From positions 4,035,001 through 4,099,000 of the forward strand of contig OZ014415.1 of NCBI GenBank assembly GCA_963965975.1: DNA of 64,000 nt, given 5' to 3'. The stretch comes from Xestospongia bergquistia. Its lineage: Eukaryota > Porifera > Demospongiae > Haplosclerida > Petrosiidae. The position numbers and the translations under genes are program-made. Below, in pieces: positions 11,031-21,450 of the stretch; position 1 is the first letter of the stretch, and every line of letters begins with the position of its first letter. The notes under the pieces were generated by a model. That model searched no databases. It was not told the origin of the DNA and saw only the letters and a program-made list of their open reading frames with translations.

Positions 11031-11930
11031 TGTCAAAAGCAACTTGTTGGCTCTGAGTCCAATTCCACTTGGCAGCTTTACGTAGCAGTAAATGAAGTGG
11101 AGACAATGTAGATGATAAGTTTGGCAGAAATTTGTAAAATAAATGATGAGACCTAGAAAGGCTCTTAATTCTATGATGTTTGTGGAAGCAGGTCCTTTTT
11201 GGATTGCCTGAACTTTAGCAGGTGATGGATGTAATCCTGTGCTACCGATTATGTGACCTAAATACTCCACTGAAGTGGTGGCAAAGGTACATTTGGATCG
11301 TTTCAGGGTAGTTCCATCTGATTGTAGGCGAGACAAAACTTGTTCTAGTTTTTGCATGTGATCTGCTTCACTATTACCAGAAACTAGAATGTTGTCTATG
11401 TGAACACAGATGTATGGAAGGCCCTGGAGGATATTCTCTATGAGACATTGAAAAATACTAGGAGCTGTCAAAATGCCTAATGGTAACCGGTTGAACTGAA
11501 ATAAACCTTTATGAGTATTGATTATAGTGAACATTTTTGAATCTGGATCTAGAGGTAACTGTTGATATGCTTGACTGAGATCTAACTTTGAAAAAAACTT
11601 TCCTCCTTGTATTAACTGAGATCTAACTTTGAAAACAACTTTCCTCCTTGTAATGCAGCAAAAGTGTCTTCGATTCATGGTAATCGATAATTATCCGGAC
11701 CAAGGACTCTGTTGACAGTAGTGACCTTGTAATCACCACAGAGACGCATTGATCCGTCCCAGTTCATAATAGGAACAATAGGCGCTGCCAGTTCAGAATG
11801 TTGAACTGGAGTAATGATATCTAATTCTTGCAATCGTCTGAGTTCAACTTCTCTCTTATCCTTTAGTCGATAGGGAGCAGGTCTGGCTTGGAAAATTTTG
11901 GTGCTGCCTTAGTATTGACATACAATTTAG
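11031..11930 (-). pseudogene. Element A reverse transcriptase
   Basis: Minus-strand blocks in order: SELAAPIVPIMNWDGSMRLC with GDYK near 11740-11800, FFSKLDLSQAYQQLPLD near 11560, THKGLFQFNRLPLGI near 11490, the catalytic box near 11391-11402, and SVEYLGHIIGSTGLHPSPAK near 11240. The catalytic box reads HIDN where gypsy RT has Y-x-D-D, so the second metal-binding Asp is lost. A 41-bp tandem duplication at 11575-11655 repeats the GGK-FSKLDL coding segment out of frame. Confidence 0.85.
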
Positions 11931-11940
11931 CAGTGATATC

Positions 11941-12330
11941 TTATAACAAACCTAGAGAATGAGAAAACAAAGAATTATATTTATTAATGAGAGAGGATAA
12001 TGACTGTTCCTGAACTGTGTAGATAGAGTTCCAGTCTATTTTGATCTTTTCTAAACAATTTCTCCCGAATAAACTTGGTTCATGGCCTTGTACTACTACT
12101 AAAGGAAGTGTCTGTGTCCGACTTTTACAACCAACTTGAACATCGTAGGTTCCCAAAATATGGAGATTATGACCTAAATAAGTGTATAGTGTAATGCTCG
12201 TCACTTGTAACTTGTCTGTTGGACTTGTGATGGCCCGAAAAGTTCGTTCACTAGTGACCAACTGAGGTACCAGTATCTACCTCCATTAAAATATCAGTTC
12301 CATTGGCATTAACTGTAATAACAATAGGTT
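11941..12330 (-). pseudogene. Element A aspartic protease
   Basis: The frame reads DILMEVDTGTS near 12260-12300, the retropepsin catalytic DTG, then breaks in a short deletion and two stops. It resumes as TSITLYTYLGHNLHILG and LPLVVVQGHEPSLFGRNCL at 12040-12200, equivalent to the flap and the 'LLGRNWL' end block. The element B counterpart (25239-25517) keeps the catalytic region in one frame. Confidence 0.8.
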
Positions 12331-13219
12331 TAACTTTTCCAGTTTAAGTGGATAATGTGTAAGTGTACTCCAACTCATTTGGAGTGGTAGGAGGGTCAGA
12401 AGGGGCATGCTCTGTGGTTAAAATGTGTACACTAGGTTTCTGTGAAGGTCTAGGAGGCCTGTTGTGAGGTTTGGAGCTCCTACCAGGAGGATGTCTTAGG
12501 GGTTGTCTGTTCTTTCTCCTGCAGACTTTGGCAATATTTCCAATATTACCACAGGCTCTGCATTCTAGTGTCTGGAAGCTGCACACATTATCTAATGATT
12601 ACCTCCGCAGCAGTATCAGCTAACATGACACTTGTATGTAGTACTAGGTGATGGTCTGTTATGCAGGTGTTAAACTGCTGTAGTGTTGTGGGTGGATGAG
12701 CCTTTTAGCAGATCAGCAGCAACCTCCACTGATTGAGCAAGCTCAAAGACCTTATCATAAGTTAGTTTTGATTCTTGAAGTAAACGATTTTGTATGCGTA
12801 TGTCGTTAACACCACACACTAGACGATCTCTGACAATTTCGTGCAATTTATCACCAAATTCGCCGTGTTAACCTAAACATTTGAGTTTGGTCATGTATGT
12901 AGCTACTGATTCGTTATCTTTTCTTGTCCTAGTGCTGAATTTGAAACATTGCATAATGACTGAAGGAATAGGGTTGAAATGATTAGTAAGTAAGTCTACG
13001 AGGTCAGTGTAAGACTTACTCTCTGGCATATTGGGTTGAAGCAAGTTCTTGAGCAACTGGAAGGAAGGTCAACAGACTGCACACTGTAAGTAAAATGGCT
13101 TTCTTCATAGCCTGATCCTGGACATCATTTGCTACAAAGTAGTATTGTAGTCTTTCAGCATAGGATGACCAAGTTTCTTGGCTTGGGGTGAATTGAGACA
13201 TTTTTTCGTGAATCGACAT
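12331..13219 (-). pseudogene. Element A gag with degenerate zinc knuckle
   Basis: Begins at ATG 13219-13217 with MSIHEKMSQFTPSQETW, just inside the 5' LTR, and continues with SYAERLQYYFVANDV, NPIPSVIMQCFKFSTRTR and, in other frames, RLVCGVNDIRIQNRLL. The single nucleocapsid knuckle at 12530-12580 reads CRACGNIGNIAKVC: the CCHC spacing is kept but His is replaced by Asn. The frame is broken near 13040 and 12890 and in the knuckle-proximal part. Confidence 0.8.
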
Positions 13220-13242
13220 GACTTTACCCTCCTCGCCAATGA

Positions 13243-13422
13243 TGTAGCCGAGTATGTGATGAAAACAAACTTTAACAGTAAAGAACTTTTTAACAATAGA
13301 AGTAATGAACAGAACTGACATAACTAAAAGCATTAAAGCTATATATTTATATACATATAAGTTTTAAACGGAAATATAATAAAAAAGGCCTATCAGAAAT
13401 AATAACTATATTTATAGTTATC
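13243..13422 (-). repeat. Element A 5' LTR, outer end lost
   Basis: Matches the 3' LTR through AAAACAAACTTTAACAGTAA and AAGGCCTATCAGAAATAATA. The inner end is TGTAGCCGAG at 13243 (ACA in element sense). The outer end stops at TATAGTTATC (13422), a few bases short of the expected TGTGATA terminus. Sequence of the kinase pseudogene region begins beyond it. Confidence 0.8.
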
Positions 13423-13449
13423 TTTTGTATAAAAACAACTTATAGAAGT

Positions 13450-14130
13450 AAGGAGGGAGAGGATAGGACAAGAAGAGGGAAAGCTACAACTTGTTGTTCA
13501 GTCTCTAAAAATGAGCTACAAGATACAAAAGATCAATATCAACACCTGCTCCAGCAAACAGAGGCTAACCAAAAACAGATACAAGAGTTAGTATGTCAGT
13601 TTCAAGAGTCTCAAGATGAAGTACAAGAGACAAGACAAGCTAGAGATCAATATCAACTAAGTTATCTTAATCTTCTACAGTGACTTCAAAAAAAAGAGCA
13701 AGCTCGACAAGATACTGAACAACAACTACATAAATCTCAACACCAAGTACAATAGTGTCAAGAAACAGTTCACATTTGTAATGAACAGTTAGAACAGTTC
13801 CATTCTAAACAAAATCAACCTCTATGACACAGGAGGTTTTAGGGGGTGGAGTATATAGTGAAGTTAAAGTGGCTGTCTTTTGAGGTCTAAGAGTATCTGC
13901 CAAGTCTCTTTATGGTATGATAATCTCAAACTATAACCAAGATGTTTTCTATGGATATTGCTTCTAGAGTATGTCATCCTGATCTTGTCCAATTTGTTGG
14001 AGCTACCACAGTGGGTATCCCATTATTCTTACAGAGATCATGACTACAAGTCTTTTGTCCATCAAGATTATAATTATATACAAGTTTGCGAATTACCACT
14101 ATATATACTTTCTTTGAACTGTCTTTGTTA
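13450..14130 (+). pseudogene. Coiled-coil plus TKL-type protein kinase pseudogene
   Basis: The frame at 13490-13830 gives a long Gln/Glu-rich heptad-like stretch (KDQYQHLLQQTEANQKQIQE and so on) with two stops. It runs directly into a kinase N-lobe: VLGGGVYSEVKVAVF at 13836-13880 is the glycine loop, a stop (TGA) follows, then GLRVSAKSLYG with the VAIK-type lysine, then in a shifted frame MDIASRVCHPDLVQFVGATT and in a third frame PIILTEIMTTSL. This order matches TKL-like kinases preceded by coiled coil. No HRD or DFG block is found before the sequence degrades, and at least two frameshifts separate the blocks. It directly abuts the truncated LTR of element A. Confidence 0.7.
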
Positions 14131-14490
14131 ACTAAAGGTTTGAAAGCTAATATATACTTTATTGATAGCAGTTGATGTTCCAGACATACACTCTGCAATG
14201 CTGTTTAAGAAATCAATGGAAAGGCCACAGCTGTTGCAGAGGATAATCCTTCAATGCTCTAATTTGTAATCATAAAATACCTCTTTTAATTTGTTCTATA
14301 TTAAATATTGAAAAAATACACATTATATATTTTGCTTGCCATAACGATTCATGGGAATATTTTTCTAAAGTGCCTTATAATTAATGATATTATTATACAT
14401 ACATGTAGTTAGCACTTACTGTTATTTCTTTAGCAGCAGCAAGGTCAGATATTAGTCAATATACTGTGACAAACAATTTTGGCACATATC

Positions 14491-14624
14491 TGTTACAGTG
14501 AGATGGTGTATATAGTGATTTTGCGAACTCCCTGAAACTTTCAGGGAATTTGTGAAATCACTTTTTCACTTAGGAACTTCATAAATTCACTAAAAACTCT
14601 AGCGATTTCATGAAATCACTGAAA
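14491..14624. repeat. Left terminal inverted repeat of KRBA2-type transposon
   Basis: 134 bp complementary to 16672-16777, with about 30 extra bases near 14520-14555 that themselves form a small palindrome (CCCTGAAACTTTCAGGG). The shared part includes TTTCACTTAGGAACTTCATA and CTAAAAACTCTAGCGATTTC. Several GATTTCA/TGAAATC steps recur through the arm, which may be subterminal transposase sites. Confidence 0.85.
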
Positions 14625-14829
14625 TGAGGCTCCAGTTATTTTGTGAAATAACTGAATGTGATATATTGGTAGAAATGCATCAATGTTTAAGTGTCATAAA
14701 TGATTACAACGATAAAATAACAATGTGAAACACACTCCAATTAGTTTAACTATCTGTACACAATTCTTTATTACACATTTTCGTACACTTACCACAATGA
14801 GACACCTTTGATAAAACAGTAATTTGACT

Positions 14830-16514
14830 AATTCTTATTTTGACAACTGAGACTGCTGTGACACCTGCTGTTACAAAGTGTCTTTGCTATATTAGACTTG
14901 CACCTGTTTGTCTGACGCTGTGTCTTGCCTTTGCTGCAGTCACACCGGAAGAATTCTTGTCTGCTAGAAGCTGTAGACTTGAGAGCTTGAGGAAGTGTGG
15001 TGGTACATTCTGTTTTAACATCAGAATTATTCCAGAGTCAGTGCGGACAGAGATCAAACTGATTCCTGAAATACTTTGTGGTCAGAATCCCAGGTTTCAC
15101 TACAATTCTATACATGTCATTTTCATCCCAATCAACAATAACTCCTAGGATATTTCTTGGTTCACCTCTGTCTCTGTCAACCATAGGAATGGGAACAGCA
15201 ACATTATCTCCAGCTTCACCTGCCTTTAAGCCAATACGAGAGCGCTTGACCATCCTTTTTGTCCGTGATAATTGGGATTCATGTGCTCTTTTTCGTTGAT
15301 TGGTGACGTCTAGAAACCCACTTGTCATGGGGTACAGAAATCAATGGAGGAGTATTGTCATGATGCTGCACTGAGGGAGCCTGGGAGCTTGTAGAAGGCT
15401 GGCAGGTGGCAAGAGGTGAAGATGGCAGTGTTTTGTTGGTGGCTGGAGGTAACTCATTGTTGTGAACAGATGTGGGTTCAGTGGAGGCGCGGGTGGTGCC
15501 TGATCAAGTGCTGGAAGATCATCTTCAGATTGAAGCCTTTTAAGAATTTCAGGTGGGATATTAGAAGATGTCAATCCAACTTTAGTGTCCTCTCCAAACA
15601 TGGCTTTGTAGGGGGTTCTGTGGATGCCAGCATGATGAGTGCAGTTCTTCTGTTGCTGAACAAATTTAAATGCCACTCTCCAGTCCTGGGTGTTGTTGTC
15701 ACTCATCCAAGCAACCAGAATGTCTTTGATGTCACTGTTTGCTCTTTCAACAGAACCCTGGCTTTGGGGATGTCTGGGCTTTCCATGAACCATGATGAGC
15801 TGCAGCCATAACTCTTTGAGCTCTGTGATGCTTGGGCTGTGAATTCTGAGCCATTGTCACTCTGAAGGATGGCTGGTGCACCGAAGTGGAGGAATATATC
15901 CAACAGTTGAAAGGCAACTTCAGCAGCTCCCTTGGAAGACAGGGGCCTCAGAATAACAAATTTGTGATATGACACCATGATCTATTTGAACTGGCCTTGT
16001 GGGGATGACTGCATGTTGACTAGATCAACTTGACCATGAGGTTTAATTCACTGGAAAGAATAGGCTTGACAACAACAACTGTAGTCTTGGGACGTTTCCT
16101 CTTCTCTTGACATACAACGCAGTAGGACTTGAAGAATTCAACAGCATCTGTTGTGATGTTTGCATATGCTTGCCCAAAATGTTTCAGCATCCTGTCACAA
16201 CCACCATGGCCACTTGCAATATGAACTTTGCTGATGATGTCGTAGGTGTCTTCTATGATGGCATAATAGACTGGATGATCTTCTGGTGACTTTCTCTTCT
16301 TGATACGCTTCTCCACATCACCACACTAAAGTAACTCATACTTTTTTAGGATGTAGTACTGGTGACGTGACTTGGTAGTGGAAACTTCAGCTGCTGTTTT
16401 CAGATCCTCAATGGTCTTGTAGTACACCTCGTTAGGAATGAGATATTTTGCACATTGAAAATATTTCTTGAACAAAGCCTCTTTGAATTTTGTCTCCAAA
16501 TTATGCTGCACCAT
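14830..16514 (-). pseudogene. KRBA2/SCAND3-type integrase (transposase)
   Basis: From right to left: an N-terminal segment (MVQHNLETKFKEALF), then the zinc-binding HHCC part at 16100-16290 (HIASGHGGCDRM and YCVVCQEKRKRP), then the core with GQVDLVNMQS (Asp 1, ~16010), ILQSDNGSEFTAQ (Asp 2, ~15850) and RHPQSQGSVERANSDIKDIL (Glu, ~15770), then at 15038-15328 a conserved domain with RMVKRSRIGLKAGEAGDNVA and GVIVDWDENDMYRIV, and finally a Cys-rich tail near 14850-14950. This layout is that of the integrase region of vertebrate KRBA2 and SCAND3. Frameshifts near 15790 and stops near 15960, 16020 and 16325 inactivate it, but all three catalytic acidic residues are still readable. Confidence 0.85.
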
Positions 16515-16671
16515 TTTGTTTCAAATGCAGGAATGAAGTGGATGAGCATGATGTAGCTGCCTCTTATATGGTGAAGGCTAAGATAAATTGCAATTACAAC
16601 ACATTAAAGGATGTGTGAACTGCTCTGAAATATGATAAATCCTCAGAATAGTCATAAAAGCTGTGGTATTA

Positions 16672-16777
16672 TTTCCAGTGATTTCATGAAATTGCTAGAG
16701 TTTTTAGCTAATTTATGAAGTCCCTAAGTGAAATAGTGATTTCACTCTGAAAGTATATACACAATCTTACTGTAACA
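16672..16777. repeat. Right terminal inverted repeat of KRBA2-type transposon
   Basis: 106 bp ending CTTACTGTAACA at 16777. Its reverse complement aligns with the left arm from the terminus through TCACTTAGGGACTTCATAAA to ATTTCATGAAATCACTGGAA, with scattered mismatches. Confidence 0.85.
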
Positions 16778-16888
16778 TATATAGATGTTTAAATAAGTGA
16801 GTTCATAGTTTCAATGCTAAAAAATATGCATAATTGGATATTTTACCCAGATGCTACATTTAAGTACAAACTACTTGTGATTGCAAGT

Positions 16889-17262
16889 TTAGAAGATAAA
16901 TAGTTGACAAATTGACAAGACAAAATTCCTACAAAAGCCAAGTTTTCTGAGGTGTTTTGCTACAAATATAGGACGAAAGTGAAGTACATCATAAACATCG
17001 TCATATAATAGATATAACTGCTCATGCAGACGCTTGCCAAGAGGTTGGAGTTTCCTTTGTACCACTTTGGTGGAGACTATAGGTGGATGGAGTGAGAAGG
17101 CATCCCACACAATAATTTCAATTGGCCATCTCCTAGGTTCCAACTCCAAAGACACCACGTGTCACCTCTTCCAATCCCTATCGATTTCTCTGGGGAGGGG
17201 TAATTCTGCCATGAGGCTTGCTAGTTCCCCCACCCCCTCTCCTTCTGTTGATGGTATCGTAT
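16889..17262 (-). CDS. Unrecognised minus-strand reading frame
   Basis: A frame open for about 370 bases apart from one TGA near 17160, reading GELASLMAELPLPREIDRDW, then VSLELEPRRWPIEIIVWDAF, then an amphipathic Leu/Tyr-rich end. Composition is more protein-like than the surroundings, but the family is not recognised, and no start, donor or acceptor is clear. It lies just outside the KRBA2-type transposon and could be a host exon or part of another element. Confidence 0.35.
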
Positions 17263-17283
17263 AAAAAATAATATAAACTTACT

Positions 17284-17311
17284 TATTATTATTATTATTA
17301 TTATTGTTATT
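17284..17311. repeat. (TTA)n microsatellite
   Basis: About nine ATT/TTA units in a row followed by TTGTTATTATAA. Simple repeat with no visible role. Confidence 0.9.
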
Positions 17312-17639
17312 ATAATTTATTATGATATTGGTTTTCATAGATATCATAAAAGAGAACTGACACTACGTTAAAGGACAAGTATATATTTCGCTTATGGAAA
17401 CCAGTTTTAATGTCTTATAATTGCACGTGTCATGTCATGTACTTGATATTTTTAAATGAGCAACCAGCAATATTCCAATTTAAGAATTGTGTTAAGACAT
17501 ATTGTTATTCAATTTAAGGAAATGGATTAGGAGAAGTTCTTGGAGATAAGTAACAACTACCTTTGTTGTCATAGTTTGTTCTCTTCTCAACATTCATTTA
17601 TACTGACTCCACACTGATTCTATTGACTGCATGCTTGCT

Positions 17640-18640
17640 CTTGTATCAGGTTTAACAAAATTGAGAGAATTGTTCACAGGAATATTGGCGTAGCTTTTTC
17701 CAGTCATATGTTGTATTCCCCAACATATGCCCTCCACTCATCACCTTAAATGACACTTCCAGATTAGAGATGTATGTGCTCAATACCACACAGACTCTCA
17801 TAATTTGGATAGCCTATGTTCTATTGAGCACATAAATCTCTTAATTGTTCTGCCCAATATGATATATGATGGCAACTTATTAAAAGTTCTTCAAAAATTA
17901 TCTCAATTGAATAATCATACTTCTGGGTGACTTCAATTACTCAGACATTAATTGGCATACACTTTCAGCTACATCTCGAGGCAGCCAAATTCTGTAATTT
18001 TGTTTTTCATTCCAATCTTTGTCAACTTACTGATCAGCAACAAACTTAAATGGTAATATTTTGGATGTAATATTATGTCACAATCCTAATCTAATCTTTA
18101 ATTTACCTATTTCATCTTGATGTTTTACTATTGGGGATATTATCTACACTGCCATTGACTTCTTCACTCATAAAATTAAGCTTAAGCACCACCCTTCACT
18201 AAAGTGGTATAACTCTTCAATAAGACACAAAATCAACTTGTTATGTTCTGCAAAGAAAAGAGCCAGAGTAGATCCATCTCCCCATATTTTATCAAGATTG
18301 GCACATCTTGAAGGGTCTCTTTCAGATAAGATCACTGATGCAAAAAGACCCTATGAAGCTAATGTTATCACTCTCATCTAGTAACAAGAAGCCATTGTTG
18401 ACTATCTCAAGTACTTATCTAATTCTAAAGATGCAACCAGTACAACAATTCATAACTCAATACCCATATCAGATAACATCCACAAAACTACAACTTTTAA
18501 TCACTATTTTAAATCAGTTTTTACCCAACCAATTCAAAGGAAGTTTGATAATCTAGTTTAATCCAGCTCAACTCGTTTATTTTTACAACCTCTGAAAATT
18601 TGCCTCTCTTAATTCATTAGACCTTATAAAAGCTACAGGA
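17640..18640 (+). mobile_element. Non-LTR retrotransposon (LINE) remnant
   Basis: At 17921-17960 the frame reads LLGDFNYSDINWHTLSA, the signature GDFN block of the AP-endonuclease of LINEs. At 18040-18070 NILDVILCHN matches the end of that domain. At 18185-18500 another frame gives HHPSLKWYNSSIRHKI, RLAHLEGSLSDKITDAKR and DYLKYLSNSKDAT, the linker between endonuclease and RT in CR1/jockey-like elements. RT motifs are not reached. The fragment is truncated at both ends and full of frameshifts. Confidence 0.65.
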
Positions 18641-19184
18641 TGTGACAATATACGTGCTACACAGTAAATTGTGATGGGTAGAAAGTACCTAAACATTTGT
18701 GTCAAAACACCTGCAACTCAGGTAACCCATGTCTTGGGTTTGGTTAAAATAACACAATGAAAATAATAGCTAAAACAACTATCAAATGTACTAGTGATTA
18801 TAACCCACACCTGTAGTTGAAGTAACATATAATGTAAGTAGTTGAGGTAACAATTGCTGTTACTTTAACTTGTGCATTATGATTACAGTAACACTTAGTA
18901 TGTTTGATTCTGTTCCAGTTATCATAACTAACAAAATAGGTCGTTATAAGTTGTTAATGTAAATCAGATTATCAAGCCACCAAAAGGGATATCAGTAAGA
19001 TAAATGAGCAATGAATGATGTTAACACATAGTATATTTACAAATTAAGATAACATAAATGAACATGGTTAATAGGGACTCTAACTTCCTTGGAAATAGGT
19101 GTAGAAGAATGAATCAAACCAGAAGTTATAAAAAGGTGGAGACAAGGAGTCACATTATGGTGGTAACTGTACAGATCTTTATTT
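18641..19184. other. No gene recognised
   Basis: AT-rich with recurring GTAAC/GTTAC phrases (about eight 'TAACA/GTTAC' steps between 18720 and 18910) but no reading frame or clear repeat unit. It ends at the 5' LTR of element B. Confidence 0.45.
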
Positions 19185-19374
19185 TGTGTCACTATTATTA
19201 TTTCTGTTAGGCCTTTATTTTTTGTTAACTTCCTGTGAAACCTTATATGTGTTACATTATAAATTGTAGAGATCTTTAATATCTTTTCAGTTCAGTTCAG
19301 TCAGCGTTCTTATCTATTATAGTTCTTGTATTAACTTTATTACTTTCCTCTGTTTCATCGCATGCTCGGTGACA
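19185..19374 (+). repeat. Element B 5' LTR
   Basis: Starts TGTGTCACTATTATTATTTC, includes TTCTGTTAGGCCTTTATTTT and CCTTATATGTGTTACATTAT, and ends CATGCTCGGTGACA. About 190 bp, the same length and layout as the element A LTR. It is followed by the leader ACATTGCCAACGAGGATAAA, which corresponds to TCATTGGCGAGGAGGGTAAA in A. Confidence 0.8.
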
Positions 19375-19394
19375 ACATTGCCAACGAGGATAAA

Positions 19395-19717
19395 TGTGAC
19401 AGACAAACTGTCTACAGCTAATATCTCAGTAAACTGGGAGCAATCACAGAAATCTGGAGCTAGCAGATCAAATCAGAATAAATTCTGCAAAGATTTCATT
19501 GGTCAGCTTCAGTGTGATCCAACGAATTTGATTGGTCAACCAGAAGAGATCCTCCAGAAGTGATCCAGAGAAGAAACTATTTAATAACTCAAATATATTC
19601 ATATTATTCATTAGAAGGTTTGGTTATTCCTCCCTATCATTACTATTGTTATTATATTAAAAGAGTATTTTTAACCTAAGACCGGGTAAAACTTACGCAT
19701 TGCGATTACGCGTAACA
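19395..19717 (+). repeat. Element C 5' LTR
   Basis: TGTGACAGACAAACTGTCTA ... GATTACGCGTAACA, 323 bp, TG...CA ends. Differences from the 3' LTR are concentrated in the last 45 bases. The sequence ATTAAAAGAGTATTTTTAAC near 19655 is AT-rich and might hold processing signals, but no certain promoter or poly(A) signal can be named. Confidence 0.92.
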
Positions 19718-19721
19718 AGTT

Positions 19722-19737
19722 TGGTGGCAGCGGTGGG
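19722..19737 (+). promoter_or_regulatory. Element C primer binding site
   Basis: TGGTGGCAGCGGTGGG starts four bases after the LTR. It begins with TGG, complementary to the CCA end of a tRNA, so it is the expected minus-strand primer site. The same 12-base core is used by element D. The tRNA species was not determined. Confidence 0.8.
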
Positions 19738-19796
19738 ATTCTTCGGAAAGCAGTTGTACAAAGAACCCACCTTAACGACTGAAACACATCAAGGAA

Positions 19797-20690
19797 ATGG
19801 CTGCGCCTTGTTGGATTCAACCAAACACAGATTTCACATTGAAATCAGAGCGAAGACAAAGTAAAAGGATACGACAGTTACCTCCTTTGAACTATAACTC
19901 TGAAAGTAAGAAAAAGACAAAGTGTGATTTGAAAATGGAACGAACAATGGAAATGATGGTCCAATTACAACAACAGATGGCCACAATTCTTCAACAACAA
20001 CAAGGTCCTAGGATAACAGTAGCCAATTATCAAGAGGGTGAGGATATCCAAGACTTTCTGACCACTTTTGAATGAACTATGGCACGACATGACATAGATG
20101 AACAAGAGTGGGTTAATCGGCTTATACCCTTGTTGACCGGTAAAGCTATAGCTGCTTGCAATGAAGTGAATGCTCAAGCTGATTATTATCCACTAAAAGA
20201 AGCCCTATTGGAGAAATTTGAAGTTACTCCTCAAACTAGCAAAGTGAGATTTAGACAGATAAAGTTTCACCCAAAAAACAATTTTGGGGAACACATGGCT
20301 CAACTAGAGACTTTAGCCAAACGATGGCTGATCCCTCTACAAAAACCCGACATGAGTGATCAAGAACGATTGGAAGAAGTGGAACGACATGTGTTTCAGG
20401 AGCTTTTAATGGAACAGATGAGAGCAGGATTACCCCAGGATTTGCTATGACACTTGGATGCACGTGGCCCTACTACTGTGGACCAAATGCAACAGTGTAT
20501 TCGTGATTATCAGCTACAAAACTCAGTCAAGGAAGAAGGCCAACGAAGATTGTATTAACCGATTAGCTACCATGGACAACGAGAAACATCTAAGGCAGGA
20601 CGTGAACGAATCTCCAACATTTCTCAAGACCGAACACAAGCAAGACGGCCTAACCAGAACTCACCAGGGACAGGAGTAAAGAAGGAGCTG
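19797..20690 (+). pseudogene. Element C gag
   Basis: ATG at 19797. A basic N-terminal region is followed by a Gln/Met-rich helix (MVQLQQQMATILQQQQ), then the capsid region opening NYQEGEDIQDFLTTFE. The part near 20360-20445 (EVERHVFQELLMEQMRAGLP) resembles the SCAN/capsid C-terminal helix pattern. TGA stops lie after LTTFE (20074) and after LPQDLL (20449), both where element D or the next codons suggest Arg. It continues to the zinc knuckle at 20697. Confidence 0.85.
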
Positions 20691-21450
20691 TTCACCTGTT
20701 TCAAGTGTGGGAAACAAGGCCATTATGCTAAAGAGTGTCCAGAGAAGAACTTTGCCAAAGGTCAGGAAGTGGACCGAGGCATCTATCGGTTCATGTGCCA
20801 GGGTAAGATCAATGGAATAATTAGTAAAAGAATATTATTGGATACTGGAAGTTCCAAAACTTTAGTTCACCCTAGATTTGTAGCTGTAGGCATGAAAATG
20901 GGCAAAAGTGCAATATTGTGGAGTGCCAACGGATAGAGATCATCTTATCCATTTGCTAAAGTCACCATCGAATTGGATGGAGAATTTTACGAACGAGAAG
21001 TGGCAGTGGCCGTTGACCTACCTGAAGAGGTATTACTTGGAGTAGACATGCCTCTGATGAAACACATAGCAAGACGCTTGGGGAAAAATGAACAAAAGGA
21101 GTTACTAGAAGTATTGCAATCACAACAACAACAAGAAATAAAGTCATTAGCAGTAGTGACCCGATCTCAAGCCAGAAAGAAAGATGAGACAAGAGACAAC
21201 CAATCAACAAAGATGAATGAAGTTACCCCAACAGAGGACAATTCATCCAAGCCAGATGAACAAGAATCTCCACCCAACGATCAACCAATCTCAGAACTTG
21301 ATTTCCATACAGATGAACACAGCATTCCAACCGAGAATGCAGAGTTAGCTCAGCTATTTCCTTTTGAGGAGGGAGTAATCAAAGAGCCAGGACGATCATG
21401 ACAACGATTAACACGTGAAGCCAGAAGACGACAAAATCGAAAACGACTCA
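20691..21450 (+). pseudogene. Element C zinc knuckle and aspartic protease
   Basis: A perfect CCHC knuckle CFKCGKQGHYAKEC at 20697-20738 is followed by the protease: RILLDTGSSKTLVHPRFV at 20829-20882 with an intact DTG, ILWSANG then a stop (TAG), and VDLPEEVLLGVDMPLMKH near 21015-21063. The segment after it is an acidic, Gln/Asn-rich linker ending at a TGA (21399) where a run of basic residues begins. Confidence 0.85.

Larger units (their letters stand above)
8444..13422 (-). mobile_element. Ty3/gypsy LTR retrotransposon A
   Basis: Minus-strand element bounded by two related terminal repeats (8444-8634 and 13243-13422). The order gag, protease, RT, RNase H, integrase is the normal gypsy one. 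It is the uninterrupted relative of element B (19185-31760, plus strand), and comparing the two locates every insertion in B. A itself carries a duplicated RNase H region, a 41-bp tandem duplication at the start of RT (11575-11655), many stops and mutated catalytic boxes, so it is dead. The outer end of the right LTR lacks its last bases, so no target duplication can be read. Confidence 0.9.
14491..16777 (-). mobile_element. TIR-bounded DNA transposon with KRBA2/SCAND3-type integrase
   Basis: The left end starts TGTTACAGTGAGATGGTGTA at 14491. The right end, reverse-complemented, starts TGTTACAGTAAGATTGTGTA at 16777. The ends are inverted repeats of about 106-134 bp. Flanks are TATC and TATA, compatible with a 4-bp target duplication with one change. 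The whole is 2,287 bp and contains one integrase gene on the minus strand. TGT...ACA ends, long TIRs, 4-bp duplications and a retroviral-type integrase are the features of the Ginger group of cut-and-paste elements. The coding region is broken, so it is a fossil. Confidence 0.85.

Noticed and set aside
15078..15811. Plus-strand open frames across the KRBA2-type integrase
   Set aside because: Shadows of the minus-strand gene; no family resemblance.
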